Shown: positions 29,819 to 39,812 of the stretch, piece after piece
How positions within the stretch are numbered: the stretch's first letter is position 1
Layout: every line of letters begins with the position of its first letter
Source: Paratrimastix pyriformis
Lineage: Eukaryota; Preaxostyla; Paratrimastigidae
DNA: 64,000 nucleotides
Assembly: GCA_027972325.1 (NCBI GenBank)
Contig: JAPMOS010000003.1
Location: 186,001 to 250,000, forward strand
Direction: 5' to 3'
Program-made: the position numbers and the translations under genes
The notes under the pieces: generated by a model
Seen by the model: the letters and a program-made list of their open reading frames with translations, nothing else
The model's database searches: none
Told to the model about the DNA's origin: nothing

Positions 29819-30501
29819 TCGCGTTGTCCTCAAAATTTCCGTTTTCCGTTCCGCCATGCAATGAGTTGGAAGGGGATCGCTCGTTCTCTCTTTGCTTTTG
29901 GAAGATGAGATCGTTCCGCCCTTTGGGCGGCGCTGGGCGGCTCTGGGCGGCGCTGGGCGGCGCTGGGCGGCGCTGGGCGGCGCTGGGCGGCGCTGGGCGG
30001 CGCTGGGCGGCGCTGGGCGGCGCTGGGCGGCGCTGGGCGGCGCTGGGCGGCTCTGGGCGGCGCTGGGCGGGCTGGGGGGGGAGGAGGGAGGAGGAGGAGG
30101 AGGAGAGGGGGAGCAATGCGCGTCTTGTGTCTCTGGGGGCGGTGATGGTTCCCGATGGCCGTGGCCAGTCGTTAGAGCGCGACAACGGATAGGTCTGGCG
30201 CGGAGGGGCAGCGCCCAGTGCTCATTCTTCGTGGGGGCACGTTTGTGCCTCTGGGCGGCGGCGGTTCCCGATCAGTCTCATAAATACAGCCATTACCTTG
30301 TAAGTATGAACTCTCATCCAACCTCTGTAAATTCTGGGCGAGCGTCTTCCTTCCCTCTTTACTGCCGGAAGGAGTGTTCTCCATATTCATGCCGTGGCCG
30401 AGACGATTCATTTTGACCGAATCTCGGGGGACAATGGAAAGTTCCCTGGTGCAGCCGGCACAGATATTACCGCCTTTTTTTTGGCAAACTCAACGACCAT
30501 C
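29819..30501. other. Intergenic region with minisatellite
   Basis: Spacer between the RRM gene and the FMN reductase. Holds a 10-bp minisatellite at 29925-30071. It also holds an imperfect direct repeat of about 32 bp (near 30123 and 30243, sharing CTCTGGG and GGTTCCCGAT). The stretch just upstream of the reductase is base-balanced and may be its promoter. No RNA gene could be folded convincingly. Confidence 0.5.
29925..30071 (+). repeat. GGGCGGCGCT decamer minisatellite
   Basis: About 14 copies of a ten-base unit with occasional CTCT variants. The clearest large array in this window lying outside a predicted gene. Confidence 0.95.
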
Positions 30502-31158
30502 ATGGTGAAGATCATCGCTGTTTCTGGTTCCACCCGAGCCCACTCTTGGAACTCTTCCGCTTTGGCAATTGCTGTTCGTGGCGCAGAGCGCGCTGGGGCA
30601 ACTGTGGAGATTGTGCGACTCAACCAACTCAACCTGCCTCTGTATGACGGCGATTATGAAGCGGCGCATGGTCTTCCAGCAGATGCTATCGCGTTGAAGC
30701 ACAAGTTGGCTGAGTGCGATGGGATTCTGATTGCTTCCCCCGAATATAACGCCTCAATTTCGGGGGTTCTGAAGAACCACTTCATCGACTGGCCTTCGAG
30801 GCCCACACCTGGATGTCTGTTTTATTAGTTTTGTTTGTTTGTTTGTTTCTAATGTTTGATTCTAGCAACTGAGGGACCCGCTGCATGCTTTGCCGGCAAG
30901 AAGGTCGCCGTGTTGGCGGCCTCTCCCGCCCAGTACGGCGGTGTCCGTGGCTTGGTCGAAGTGCGCCGGATCTTCGAGTGCGTGGGGGCAAAGGTGATGC
31001 CCGCAGATGCCCAGGGCGAGGTGCTCGTCCCAAAGGCTCACGAGGTTTTCACTCCTGCTGGTGAATGCCCCAATGGGGCCATCCACGCCCGCCTCGAGGC
31101 CCATGGGGCCCGCTTCGTGGAGTTCATTCAGGGCCACCAAGCGGCCGCCAAGAACTGA
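30502..31158 (+). CDS. NAD(P)H-dependent FMN reductase (flavodoxin-like fold)
   Basis: Small flavoprotein of the NADPH-dependent FMN reductase/quinone reductase family. The N-terminus MVKIIAVSGSTRAHSWNS is the FMN phosphate loop. LNLPLYDGD and IASPEYNASISGVLKNHFIDW are the family's active-site blocks, and the C-terminal half has KKVAVLAASPAQYGGVRG. One 51-nt intron (30815-30865, GTCTGT...TCTAG) lies inside the loop after the DW motif, and removing it keeps frame. About 200 residues, the normal length. Stop TGA at 31158. No targeting sequence is obvious, so it is probably cytosolic. It could serve quinone or flavin reduction or oxygen defence in a low-oxygen organism, but its substrate cannot be read from sequence. 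Confidence 0.9.
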
Positions 31159-31330
31159 GCAGTGCGCCGGCCCTTGTATAGTGACGGCCCGCCGATCATG
31201 TAACTCATCCCCCTCCCTCCTCCGTCGAACGAGCGGCTTTTCTGTTCGGAGCGGCTCGCTCCTCAAAAAATCACGAGTCGACATAACCCAGAAAGGGGAG
31301 AGGGGGAAGGAAGGCGGCCGCCGACCGCCG

Positions 31331-33287
31331 CTAGGGCGTGGGCGGGCGCGCATCCGGGGCGGCCAGGGCCTGGGGCGGCGCCATCGTGGAGAGGACCATG
31401 GCCGCGGCGGTGACGACCTGGGGCGCCTGGTCGGCAGCGGGCGGGGCGGGGCACTCGGATGCCACGGATGGGATGTTCTCCATGGGCGGCGGGCTGGCAC
31501 TGATCGGGGCCGGTCCCTGGGGGGGATCCGCGGGTGGGATCGCCTCGGAGGCGGCGGGGCGCGGCTGCTGCGGGGCCCATGGGAGGCCCTGGGTGAGGTT
31601 GACGCCCGGGATGAGGGTCGGGTAGAAGGAGGCCGAGAACATGGCCAGGGGGCTGTCGGTTGGCACCGAGGGGTCCGTGTAGAAGACCGGGGCCGCGTAC
31701 TGGGGGATGCTCATCGGCTCGGCCGTCTGGGCCGGGGCCGACCGGAACTGCTTCTGGCTAGGTTGGTCCTGGGGGGCGGGCGGGGGCGCCTCGAACTGGG
31801 CCGGGGTCAGGGCGTCGTCCTCGGCAGTGGCGGCCAGCAGCTGCGCGCATCGCAGGGGTCCGATGGTGTTGGCGCGAGGGTCCAAGTCACTCGCCAACCC
31901 CCGCTCCTTCTCCTCCACAGACCGGCTGGAGCTCCTCGTCATCGGGGGCGTTCCTCGACGGCAGCAGCACCACCGCCGGGGCCAAGGGCGGGGGCTGCGG
32001 GGACTGCTGGCGGGGAGCCGATCCGAGGACGTGACCCCCGGAGAGCATCGGATCTGCCGAGCCCGAGCGGGCGCCCGTGCCGCCCGAGATGGACGAGCTG
32101 CCCGGGGGCGGGGCGGCGGGGGCGGCTCCCCGGCCTAGGACGTGGCCTCCGCCGAACGAATCGGAGCCGCTGGGGTGGGCACCGGTCGGTGGTCGGCCTG
32201 GCGCAGCGCCAATCGAAAGGGTGGGTGAGCCCTTCGAGGCGGCGGATGAGGCAGGTTGCAGACTGGACTCGCCCCCGAAGAGGGGCAGGATGGGGCGAGA
32301 GCCGGCAGCCTGGGCGGAGGCGATCCAGCTGGGGTACCGGCCGGGCAGCCCCGAGAGGAGCGGCGCTTGCTGTGGGGCCAGTGAAGAATACCACCCGGAC
32401 TGCCATGGACAAGCAGACCTCCAGGCGAGCCAAGAACGAGGCCGGGTCCAGCCACCGCAGCAGCCTGTACGAGTCTGGGCGGAGGAGGTGAGACCAGGAG
32501 GCGGCGCGGGTGGGCAGGCGGGACAGACAGCCGTAGCCGATCAAGATGCCGCACAAATGGCCGATAAAGGAAGAGCCTAAACATGAAATGTCAGACGGGC
32601 TCCCTGGCTGCGCTTCGAAGGCAGACCCTGCATCAGCAGCTGGGTGACGGCCAGCAGGGCGAAGGGGTACAGAACCCGAGGGACCCGGAACCAACCGAAG
32701 ACGCTGATGGTCTGCGCCTCGGCGCGTTGAGATTGGACAACAATCAGCCCAAAGAGCACCCCGGAATAGCCGATTCCGCACTCGCGAAGGGGGCCAACCA
32801 ACCCCACCGTGATGAAGACAAACCAAGCCATCAGCACATTGATGGCTCCAGATAGGATTCCAAAGAGAATATTCAGCCAAAGGAAGCGCATTGTGCCGAG
32901 ATCGCGTTCCAATTCACGGCCCATGGGAAGAAGCGCTGCGATATTGAGGGTAATGTGGAGGATGTTCGCGTGAAAAATGGGAGGAGTCAGGAGCCGCCAA
33001 AATTGGAACGAATAAATGACAGCCGCTGGGAGGGTGCATACCCAGGCAACATCACGCCCAGCAACGAGCCCAAAAACAAAAACACCAACTAGGAGGCATG
33101 CGACGAGCCGCGTTCCGAAGGGAATTGTTGAAACCCATGCTTTCACTCGAGATCCCGCAGAATCTATTTGCGCTTGCTGTCGGGTGCCTCGCGAATTCAT
33201 CTGGAATTGACGCCTTCCAGCCTCCCACTCCTGCGGGGTCCTAGTTCCTATGTCATCTGCCGCCGAAAGGGAGCTTTTGACCTTCAT
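31331..33287 (-). CDS. Rhomboid-family intramembrane serine protease
   Basis: Multi-pass membrane protease. Starts at the ATG at 33287 with a basic soluble N-terminus. It then has hydrophobic segments, the TM2 motif WRLLTPPIFHANILHITLN, the nucleophile motif GYSGVLFG (Ser in TM4) and, after a short intron (donor GTCTGC, ending TTTAG), SSFIGHLCGILIGY with the catalytic His. Both members of the Ser-His dyad are therefore present. The arrangement resembles RHBDD1/RBL-type rhomboids. A second GTCTGC intron follows LARLE. The C-terminal 300 or so residues are Pro/Ser/Gly/Ala-rich low complexity, ending DARPPTP at 31331, with no UBA domain seen. Membrane (ER, Golgi or surface) cannot be told. It shares a very short upstream region with the divergent ORC3-like gene. 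Confidence 0.88.
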
Positions 33288-33309
33288 TGAGGACTCCTTC
33301 GCCAAAGGA

Positions 33310-36300
33310 CCATCTGTTTCGTTGTCCTATGTTGCCTTTGGTCTGGCAGTTCGAGGTTCTCCGATTTTGACACAGCATACCGGCAGGCCAACATAACAGC
33401 TTGGCGCCAGAGGATCGGGCAGCCATCCTCTCAAGCTTCGTCTCTCGTCTCCGCAGTGAGTGTAAAGCGAAACGAAAGATTCTTTTCCTCGATCATCCAT
33501 CCCTTTTTTTGAATGTTGAGGATCTTCGGAACTCCATTGTCGGGTTTCTCGGGCTGCCTGCCGATCAAGCGCCCGGTTCCGCCAAGATCTTCTCGGTTCT
33601 CCCACCCTTGGGCGAAGAGCTTGTTCTTATGATTGATACAGGCGGCGTGGTTTTGCCCAACTTCGCGGATCACCTCGCGTCTGTTGCGTCTCCTTTTCGG
33701 CGGGCGGCTCACTCCCCGGCTGTCCAGTGGGGTCACCCGCGGTGGGCTGGCCGTTGTCCTCTTCCACGCCAGCGGGACCGAGGCCAGAGCGACCGCCACG
33801 GTGGGCCACACCCAGACCGGAATTCCCGTTGCGGTCCGCCGGTTCGTCTGGCGGTTCGACCCCCTGCAGCGCTACGACAGGCTCATCCCCGCGGTCCGCC
33901 CGCCCGCCCGGCCCCCGCTGAGTGCTTCCTGGGCAGCGCATTGCCTTGTCTTCCAGCCCGCCTCACCCCGCCCCGCCCCGCCCCGCCCCGCCGATTGCCC
34001 GCCTTCACCATGGCCGCAGCTTTACGGCATCTCCCCCGGCTGGCTGGACGGGGCCGCGGCCCTCGTCGACCAGCTCGTCGCTGCGGGCTCGCTATCGTCG
34101 CCGGCGCTCTCTCTTCCCAACCCACCGACTGGCGCACCTGAAGCAGCCGCTGGCAGCCCAGCCGTCCAAACTGCTTCCCCAGCCCCCATGGCACCCACGG
34201 CACCCACGGCACCCACGGCACCCGCGGCATCCGCGGCCTCCCCTGCCCCCACGGCCCCCAGTGAGACAGCCCCTGCCCCAGTTCCCACTGCCCCACTGCC
34301 GGCCCGGCCGGCGGTGCCTGTCCCGCTGCTGGACGCCCAGGGGCTGGCGGCCTTGGGTCGGCTCTTCGCCTGCACCCAGTCCCTGGCCCGCATCCAGCAG
34401 GCCCTCGATGTCCGCCCCCGCTCTCGCCCCCACGCCCGCCATCCTGTCCTGCCCCGCACCTTTGGATGGCCTCTGATGCCTCTGCCCATTCCGTGGTCTC
34501 TCCCGCCCCTCCTCCTCCTCCTCCTGGTGGCGTCCTGGTGGCGGCGCAGGTGAGCCGGCAGCTGCACTTCGAGGGGCCCCTCGCCCACTTGGCTGGGCTC
34601 AGCCCGGCCCAGTTCGGGGAGGCCGTGCGCAGCCCCGGCCACGGGCCTCAGCTGCGGATGCTCCTGGCCAGGCTGCCCTCGGTCGCCAGGTCCGTCCCCG
34701 GCCGCCCGCACTGCCCCGCTCACCGGATGTGAATGGGGACCTGGATGGTGGTGGTGGCGGTGGCGGTGGTGGTGGTGGGGCCCCCAGGTGCTATCAGGGG
34801 TCGGCGTGGGCCGATCACCCCTCGGCCGAGGTGCCCCTCGCGGCCGCCTTCGACCCGTCGGCGCTGCCCCCCGGTGCGCCGGCCCCGCCCGCGGAGCTGC
34901 TGGTTGCCTGGTTCGGGGAGCTGTGCGCCTGGGTGCGCCGGCTGGGGCCTCTGACGGAATGCTTCCTGATGGTCGCCCAGATGGCCCCGCGCCTCGCGGC
35001 CAGCCAGCCCTCGAGACGGGGCGCCCACCTGCCCCCGCCGCACGGTCCGCCTGCCTCCTGCGGTGCCCAGTGTGGGTCTTGACGGTCGCTCGCTGGGGCG
35101 GTGGGGCGGGCAGGCATCCTGGGGGCCGTCGTCTCGGCCGTCCTTTCGGAACGCCCCGGCCCCGAGCCGCGCGAGTACACCGACCTCTACAGGGGCGCAA
35201 CCAACGCCCTGCACAAGTCCGCCCCCCAGCCCCCCAGTCCCCCAGCCCCCGCTCCATCCTCCACTTCCCTCCTCTTCCCCCGTCACGAACGCGCCGCCTC
35301 CCCGTGTTTCCAGCATCGAGCGGGACGAGGCCCTGCGTGTGCTCCGCTGTGCGCGGGGACTGCTGACGCAGGCCGACCGGAGCTTGGTGGGGGACGGGGC
35401 GCCCCTGGGCGTGCTCTTCGGGCCCCAGCTGGCCGCCATCGAGGCGGCCGCCCGCGACATCCTGGAGCCGCCCAAGGCGCCCCCCGGGGGCCTCCGCGGC
35501 CCCGAGCGGTGCGTGGCCACGGACGCGCGGGGGATGATGGCCTACATGCGGGCACACGACCCCGAGGCGCCCACGCCCACGGTGGGGCCGACCCTGTCTG
35601 CCCTCCCCCCACCCGCCGCCCGGTCCTTTTCTCACACGGCCCTCGTGCGCCTTCCCGGCTGCCAGCTGCTCGCTGCGGGATCTCTTCCAGAAGTCCATCT
35701 TTCGGTCGGCCGCCCACCCTCCTCCGCCTGACCCTGCCAGCTCATGCCCTGCCCGCGCGCGGGACCTCATCGGTGTTGGCTGCCCTCCGCCGCGCTGCCT
35801 GCCCCCTGTCCTGCCTGGGTTGCAGGGCCCTGGGCCGGGCGACAGACCTGCCCCTCCAGGAGCTCGTCATCTGCCGCCAGGCAGCCGCCGTCGACCGGGT
35901 CCGGACCAGCCCCATCACCCTCGCCCTCCCCTCCCCTTCCTCGCCCTTCGCTCCTCGCCCTCCTTCCTCGCCCTCCTTCCTCCTCTCCGACCGGGTCTGG
36001 CCCAGCCTGCTCACCCTCCATCCCCGTCTTCTCCTCGCCGTCTGCTCCATCTCCCTCGTCCTCGTCCGCCCGTCCCTGCCTGCCCTCTGGTGCTCTGGCC
36101 CTGGCCCTGGCCCTACGACCCGCCCGGTCGCAGATACTGCTGGCCAACCACGAGACGGCCGTGATGCTGACCCTCTCCGGCGGGGCCCCGTCCGCCCTGC
36201 TGGCCGAGGGCATCCCGCCCTCCATCCCGGGGCGGCCGGTCCCGGTGCCGCCCTGCCTGTCCCGCTACGGCCGGGTCGTCAAGGCCGCGTCCGTCCATCA

Positions 36301-37678
36301 TCGCTCGCCCCGTCCCGCCCCCGCCCCCTCCTCGGGCCGCCCCGGGGGCCGTTCTTTGACAGCCGCATCCGCCCTCCTGCCCCGCCCGCCCCCTCTGGGC
36401 GCACAGATACGGAGCGCTGTACCGGCTGCCCGCTGCGGTGGTGGGGCTCTCCGAATGGTACGAGCAGGTCCGGCCGGCTCGCCCCCCTGCCCTCACTGCC
36501 CCTCACGCCGTCACTGCCCTCCCGAGCCCATGCCACCACCGCGGCGATCTTTGCTCTGCCGGGCGTCCGTTTGTGGTCTCGCCTTGGCATCACCTCCTCA
36601 CCTTGCTTGGCCTCACCTTGCTTTTGCTTGGCCTCACCTTGCTTGGCCTCACCTTGCTTGGCCTCACCTTGCTTGGCCTCACCTTGCTTTTGCTTGGCCT
36701 CACCTTGCTCTTGCTTGGCCTCACCTTGCTCTTGCTTGGCCTCGCCTTGCTTGGCCTCGCCTTGCTTGGCCTCACCTTGCTTGGCCTCACCTTGCTTTTG
36801 CTTGGCCTCACCTTGCTCTTGCTTGGCCTCGCCTTGCTTGGCCTCGCCTTGCTTGGCCTCACCTTGCTTGGCCTCGCCTTGCTTGGCCTCGCCTTGCTTG
36901 GCCTCGCCTTGCTTGGCCTCACCTTGCTTGGCCTCGCCTTGCTTGGCCTCGCCTTGCTTTTGCTTGGCCTCACCTTGCTTGGCCTCGCCTTGCTTGGCCT
37001 CGCCTTGCTTGGCCTCGCCTTGCTTGGCCTCGCCTTGCTTGGCCTCACCTTGCTTGGCCTCGCCTCGCCTTGCTTTTGCTTGGCCTCACCTTGCTTGGCC
37101 TCGCCTTGCTTGGCCTCGCCTTGCTTGGCCTCGCCTTGCTTGGCCTCGCCTTGCTTGGCCTCGCCTTGCTTGGCCTCGCCTTGCTTGGCCTCGCCTTGCT
37201 TGGCCTCGCCTTGCTTGGCCTCGCCTTGCTTTTGCTTGGCCTCACCTTGCTTGGCCTCGCCTTGCTTGGCCTCGCCTTGCTTGGCCTCATCTGCCCGCAG
37301 TTTGTGGCGGACGTGGCCGCGCTGGGGATCTTCCCCGCCCGGGCCACCTCGCAGCCGGCTGAGGCCGATGCGTCCGCCCCCGTCGTCCCCGGATCCCCAT
37401 CAGCCGCCGAGCGGGGGCCCCGGGGCACCTCGTCCCCATCTGCCTCGGCCACGGGCGTCAGCCCAGCCACGGCCCGCCCCAGACGATCGTCATCCTCCCT
37501 CTGGGCCCGCCGGACCCGCCGCAGGCGCGCCTCCCCGGCCGCCAGCAGGAGCGGCCGCCCCCATGAGGACCCTGATGAGGTGAGCAGCCCTTCGGATGGG
37601 GGCGGGGATGGGGATAGGGATAGGGACGACAGCCCCAAGGGGCCACGTGGCGGCGGGAAGAGGGCCACCCATGGCCGG

Positions 37679-37721
<43 letters not shown>

Positions 37722-38487
37722 GTGAGGGTCGGTGGGAGGCGGAGGTGGTGGAAGACGACCTGGAGCGCGTGTCCTCCGCCCCCGAGGGCCCCGCCACCCC
37801 ACGGAAGGGGGCCAGGAAGCGCTTGCCCGCCCGTGACGCCCCCCGCTCGCCCCAGCCGCCGAGCCACGAGCCGCCCCGCCCCCAGGGAGGGGCAGATGGG
37901 GAGCTGTCCCCAGCCCAGCGCCCCGAGATCGCGTCCGTTCTGATCCCACACCCCACCCAGCCACCCCACCATGGCCCATCATGCTCTCCGCCTCCCCGCC
38001 CCTTCCGGCCGGCACAGGGAGGCCTTCCTGCAGGCGGTGCACAACTTGCACCTCGTGGGCCTCATCGGGCCCCTCCGCAAGGGGGACATTGTCCGTCCAC
38101 CCCCCCCCTGGCCATTGCCCATTGTTGTCCAGAGCCCGTGCCCATTGCCCGTGCCCATTGCCCGTGCCCATTGCCCGTGCCCATTGCCCGTGCCCATTGC
38201 CCGTGCCCATTGCCCGTGCCCATTGCCCGTGCCCATTGCCCGTGCCCATTGCCCGTGCCCATTGCCCGTGCCCATTGCCCGTGCCCATTGCCCGTGCTCA
38301 TTGCCCGTGCTCATTGCCCGTGCTCATTGCCCGTGCTCATTGCCCGTGCCCATTGCCCGTGCCCATTGCCCGTGCCCATTGCCCGTGCCCATTGCCCGTG
38401 CTCATTGCTCATGCTCATGATGCTGTGTGGCGCTGGGTGTCGGGACGGGAACAGGGCGACTTCGTGGAGAAGAAGCTCCTCCGATGA
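33310..38487 (+). CDS. ORC3-like origin recognition complex subunit (tentative)
   Basis: Multi-exon protein tentatively assigned to ORC3. The C-terminal order fits the family's winged-helix end: ALYRLPAAVVGLSEWYEQ joined to FVADVAALGIF, then EAFLQAVHNLHLVGLIGPLRK and VEKKLLR with TGA at 38487. The N-terminal part has ELVLMIDTGGVVLPNFADHL, then GGLAVVLFHASGTEA and FDPLQRYDRLI, comparable to the ORC3 AAA-like lid and Walker B region. No Walker A is seen, as expected for ORC3. The first exon region (from about 33400) has no in-frame ATG, so the start is unresolved. Introns include one of about 840 bp holding a 15-bp minisatellite and one with a 12-bp minisatellite. If ORC3 is wrong, this is an unrecognised conserved-looking protein. 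Exon edges in 33700-36500 are approximate. Confidence 0.5.
36600..37290 (+). repeat. 15-bp minisatellite in ORC3-like intron
   Basis: About 45 copies of TTGCTTGGCCTCRCC with periodic shorter TTTTGC variants. It lies between a GTCCGG donor after EWYEQ and a CGCAG acceptor before FVADV. The unit is a multiple of three and stop-free, so it reads open in several frames without being coding. Confidence 0.97.
37678..37730 (+). repeat. GAGGGT hexamer array
   Basis: Eight or so copies of GAGGGT in the ORC3-like gene. It may lie in a Glu/Gly-rich exon or in an intron; the sequence alone does not decide. Purine-rich in the gene sense, unlike most arrays here. Confidence 0.85.
38136..38418 (+). repeat. 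12-bp minisatellite in last ORC3-like intron
   Basis: About 23 copies of CATTGCCCGTGC with a CATTGCCCGTGCT variant block. It fills the intron between a GTCCGT donor (38089 region) and the short last exon ending VEKKLLR. Confidence 0.97.
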
Positions 38488-38650
38488 GCGCCGTGGCGAC
38501 CCCCGGGCGACAAGACAACGCGTGAGAGAAGCCACCTTTTCCCATTTCCCGGCAGACGGGGAGAGGAGGGGAAGAAGTCGAAGGAAAATTCGGAAGAGGG
38601 GTGGCGGAGGGAGGGGGAGGGGATGATATTGAAATACAGGTACTGGGTCG

Positions 38651-39523
38651 CTACCCCCGAGAGGACCGTGCTTTCGCGGCCTGCGGGAGCGTCTTGGATC
38701 CGGCCCTGTGGGCGGCCTTCTTCTTCTTCTTCTTCTTGCCGGGTGCCGTCGGCCGGTGCTCCTTGGCGGGGCCCGGCGGCGGCATCTCGGGGCCCCTCGA
38801 GAGGCGCCCCCTGACGGCGGTTGCTCCCCGGGTGGATGCTCCCCGGGTGGTGGCGCCCAGGCGAGGTGCAGACACTGCCCGGCCGCGTGGACGAGTCCGG
38901 AGTGTGGCGGAGCGGGATCTCTGGTGGTGGGCCCGTGGCGGGGAGGCGCTCCGGTGCGGACGGACGCTGGGCGAGTGGTGCCGGTGGTGGTGGTGGTGGT
39001 GGTGTCGATGGTGCCGGTGGTGGGATGAAGCATACGAAGATCCATCGGAGTCGCTCTCGGCGTCGGCCCTTTCCGAAATCGCCCTGAACACCTTTCGGAG
39101 AATGGTTCGCGTAGGCAAACTCGAATACGCCCGATCTCGCAGTTCATCTGTCCCAGAGCAGAAAACCCTTGGAAAATCTCCGCCTTCGGAACCCTGGGAG
39201 GAGGTGGCACAGTAACATTGCTGCAATCGTTTGGAACAGAGCGTGAACTGATTCCCCACAAGATCGTCAAGTCGTTCGATCTCCTGTTGAAAAACTTGTA
39301 GGGCCGCGCCGCAATCGGCAGGGTAATGGTAATATTTTTCAGCGACTTCATGAGCATACGGAGAAGGCAATCCCATTTGCATTGCGAGCCGAACCTCTTC
39401 GGCGACCTGCAGTTTTTGGGGGTCGAAGTATTCGGGAGAATCCTCGTCGAAAATTGCCGATGCGAGCAATGATTCCAGAGAACTGGCCGGGAGGAGTGGG
39501 GTGAAGGCCGGAGACGCGGCCAT
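38651..39523 (-). CDS. Unrecognised basic protein with His- and Lys-rich tail
   Basis: Open frame of 290 residues from the ATG at 39523. The first 100 residues look globular and helical (SSLESLLASAIFDEDSPEYF, QVAEEVRLAMQMGLPSPYA, ALQVFQQEIERLDDL). The middle is Ser/Asp-rich, then comes a His/Arg run (HHRHHRHHHHHHH), an Arg/Ser-rich segment and a Lys-rich block (KKKKKKKAA) that could be a nuclear localisation signal. I do not recognise the family. Because genes here are usually interrupted by short in-frame introns, the single-exon model may contain one or more unspliced introns. It lies between the ends of the ORC3-like gene and nibrin. A piece of the ORC3-like gene is duplicated just upstream. 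Confidence 0.6.
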   Translation of the reverse strand: MAASPAFTPLLPASSLESLLASAIFDEDSPEYFDPQKLQVAEEVRLAMQMGLPSPYAHEVAEKYYHYPADCGAALQVFQQEIERLDDLVGNQFTLCSKRLQQCYCATSSQGSEGGDFPRVFCSGTDELRDRAYSSLPTRTILRKVFRAISERADAESDSDGSSYASSHHRHHRHHHHHHHRHHSPSVRPHRSASPPRAHHQRSRSATLRTRPRGRAVSAPRLGATTRGASTRGATAVRGRLSRGPEMPPPGPAKEHRPTAPGKKKKKKKAAHRAGSKTLPQAAKARSSRG

Positions 39524-39596
39524 CGAAGATTATTCCTCCGCAGCCGCGGCTGAGGGACTTGAACCCGCAGGGGATAGGAACAAGAATGCCGGCAGC

Positions 39597-39665
39597 CCGA
39601 GGCGGTGGTGGGCCCTCCGAATGGTACGAGCAGGTCCGGCCGGCTCGCCCCCCTGCCCTCACTGC
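39597..39665 (+). repeat. Displaced copy of an ORC3-like exon-intron junction
   Basis: About 70-85 bp nearly identical to 36424-36508, including 53 identical bases across the GAATGGTACGAGCAG exon end and its GTCCGG donor. It sits in the 289-bp spacer between the unrecognised gene start and the nibrin stop. Confidence 0.92.
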
Positions 39666-39812
39666 CCGGGTGGTTGCAATTCTTCGATGCAGGTCGGAGC
39701 AGGATCCATGAAGACACGACGCCCGAACAAACTGTTCGTCCTTCACCATTGTCCCCAGACCAACCCGTTTTTCCCCGAACAAATCGTGTGGCAAGACCTT
39801 CTTTCACCAAAA

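Noticed and set aside
30150-30215. tRNA-like D-arm (GTCGTTAGAGCGCGAC)
   Set aside because: The anticodon stem does not pair into a seven-base loop and there is no TTC-type T-arm.
31331-31945. UBA domain at the C-terminus of the rhomboid, by analogy with RHBDD-type proteins
   Set aside because: The C-terminal exons are Pro/Ala/Ser-rich, and I could not see a UBA helix pattern.
35744-38626. Plus-strand open frame of 960 codons with Leu/Ala/Trp-Pro repeats
   Set aside because: Open because the 15-bp and 12-bp minisatellite units are multiples of three. The conserved ORC3-like blocks and splice sites place these arrays in introns.
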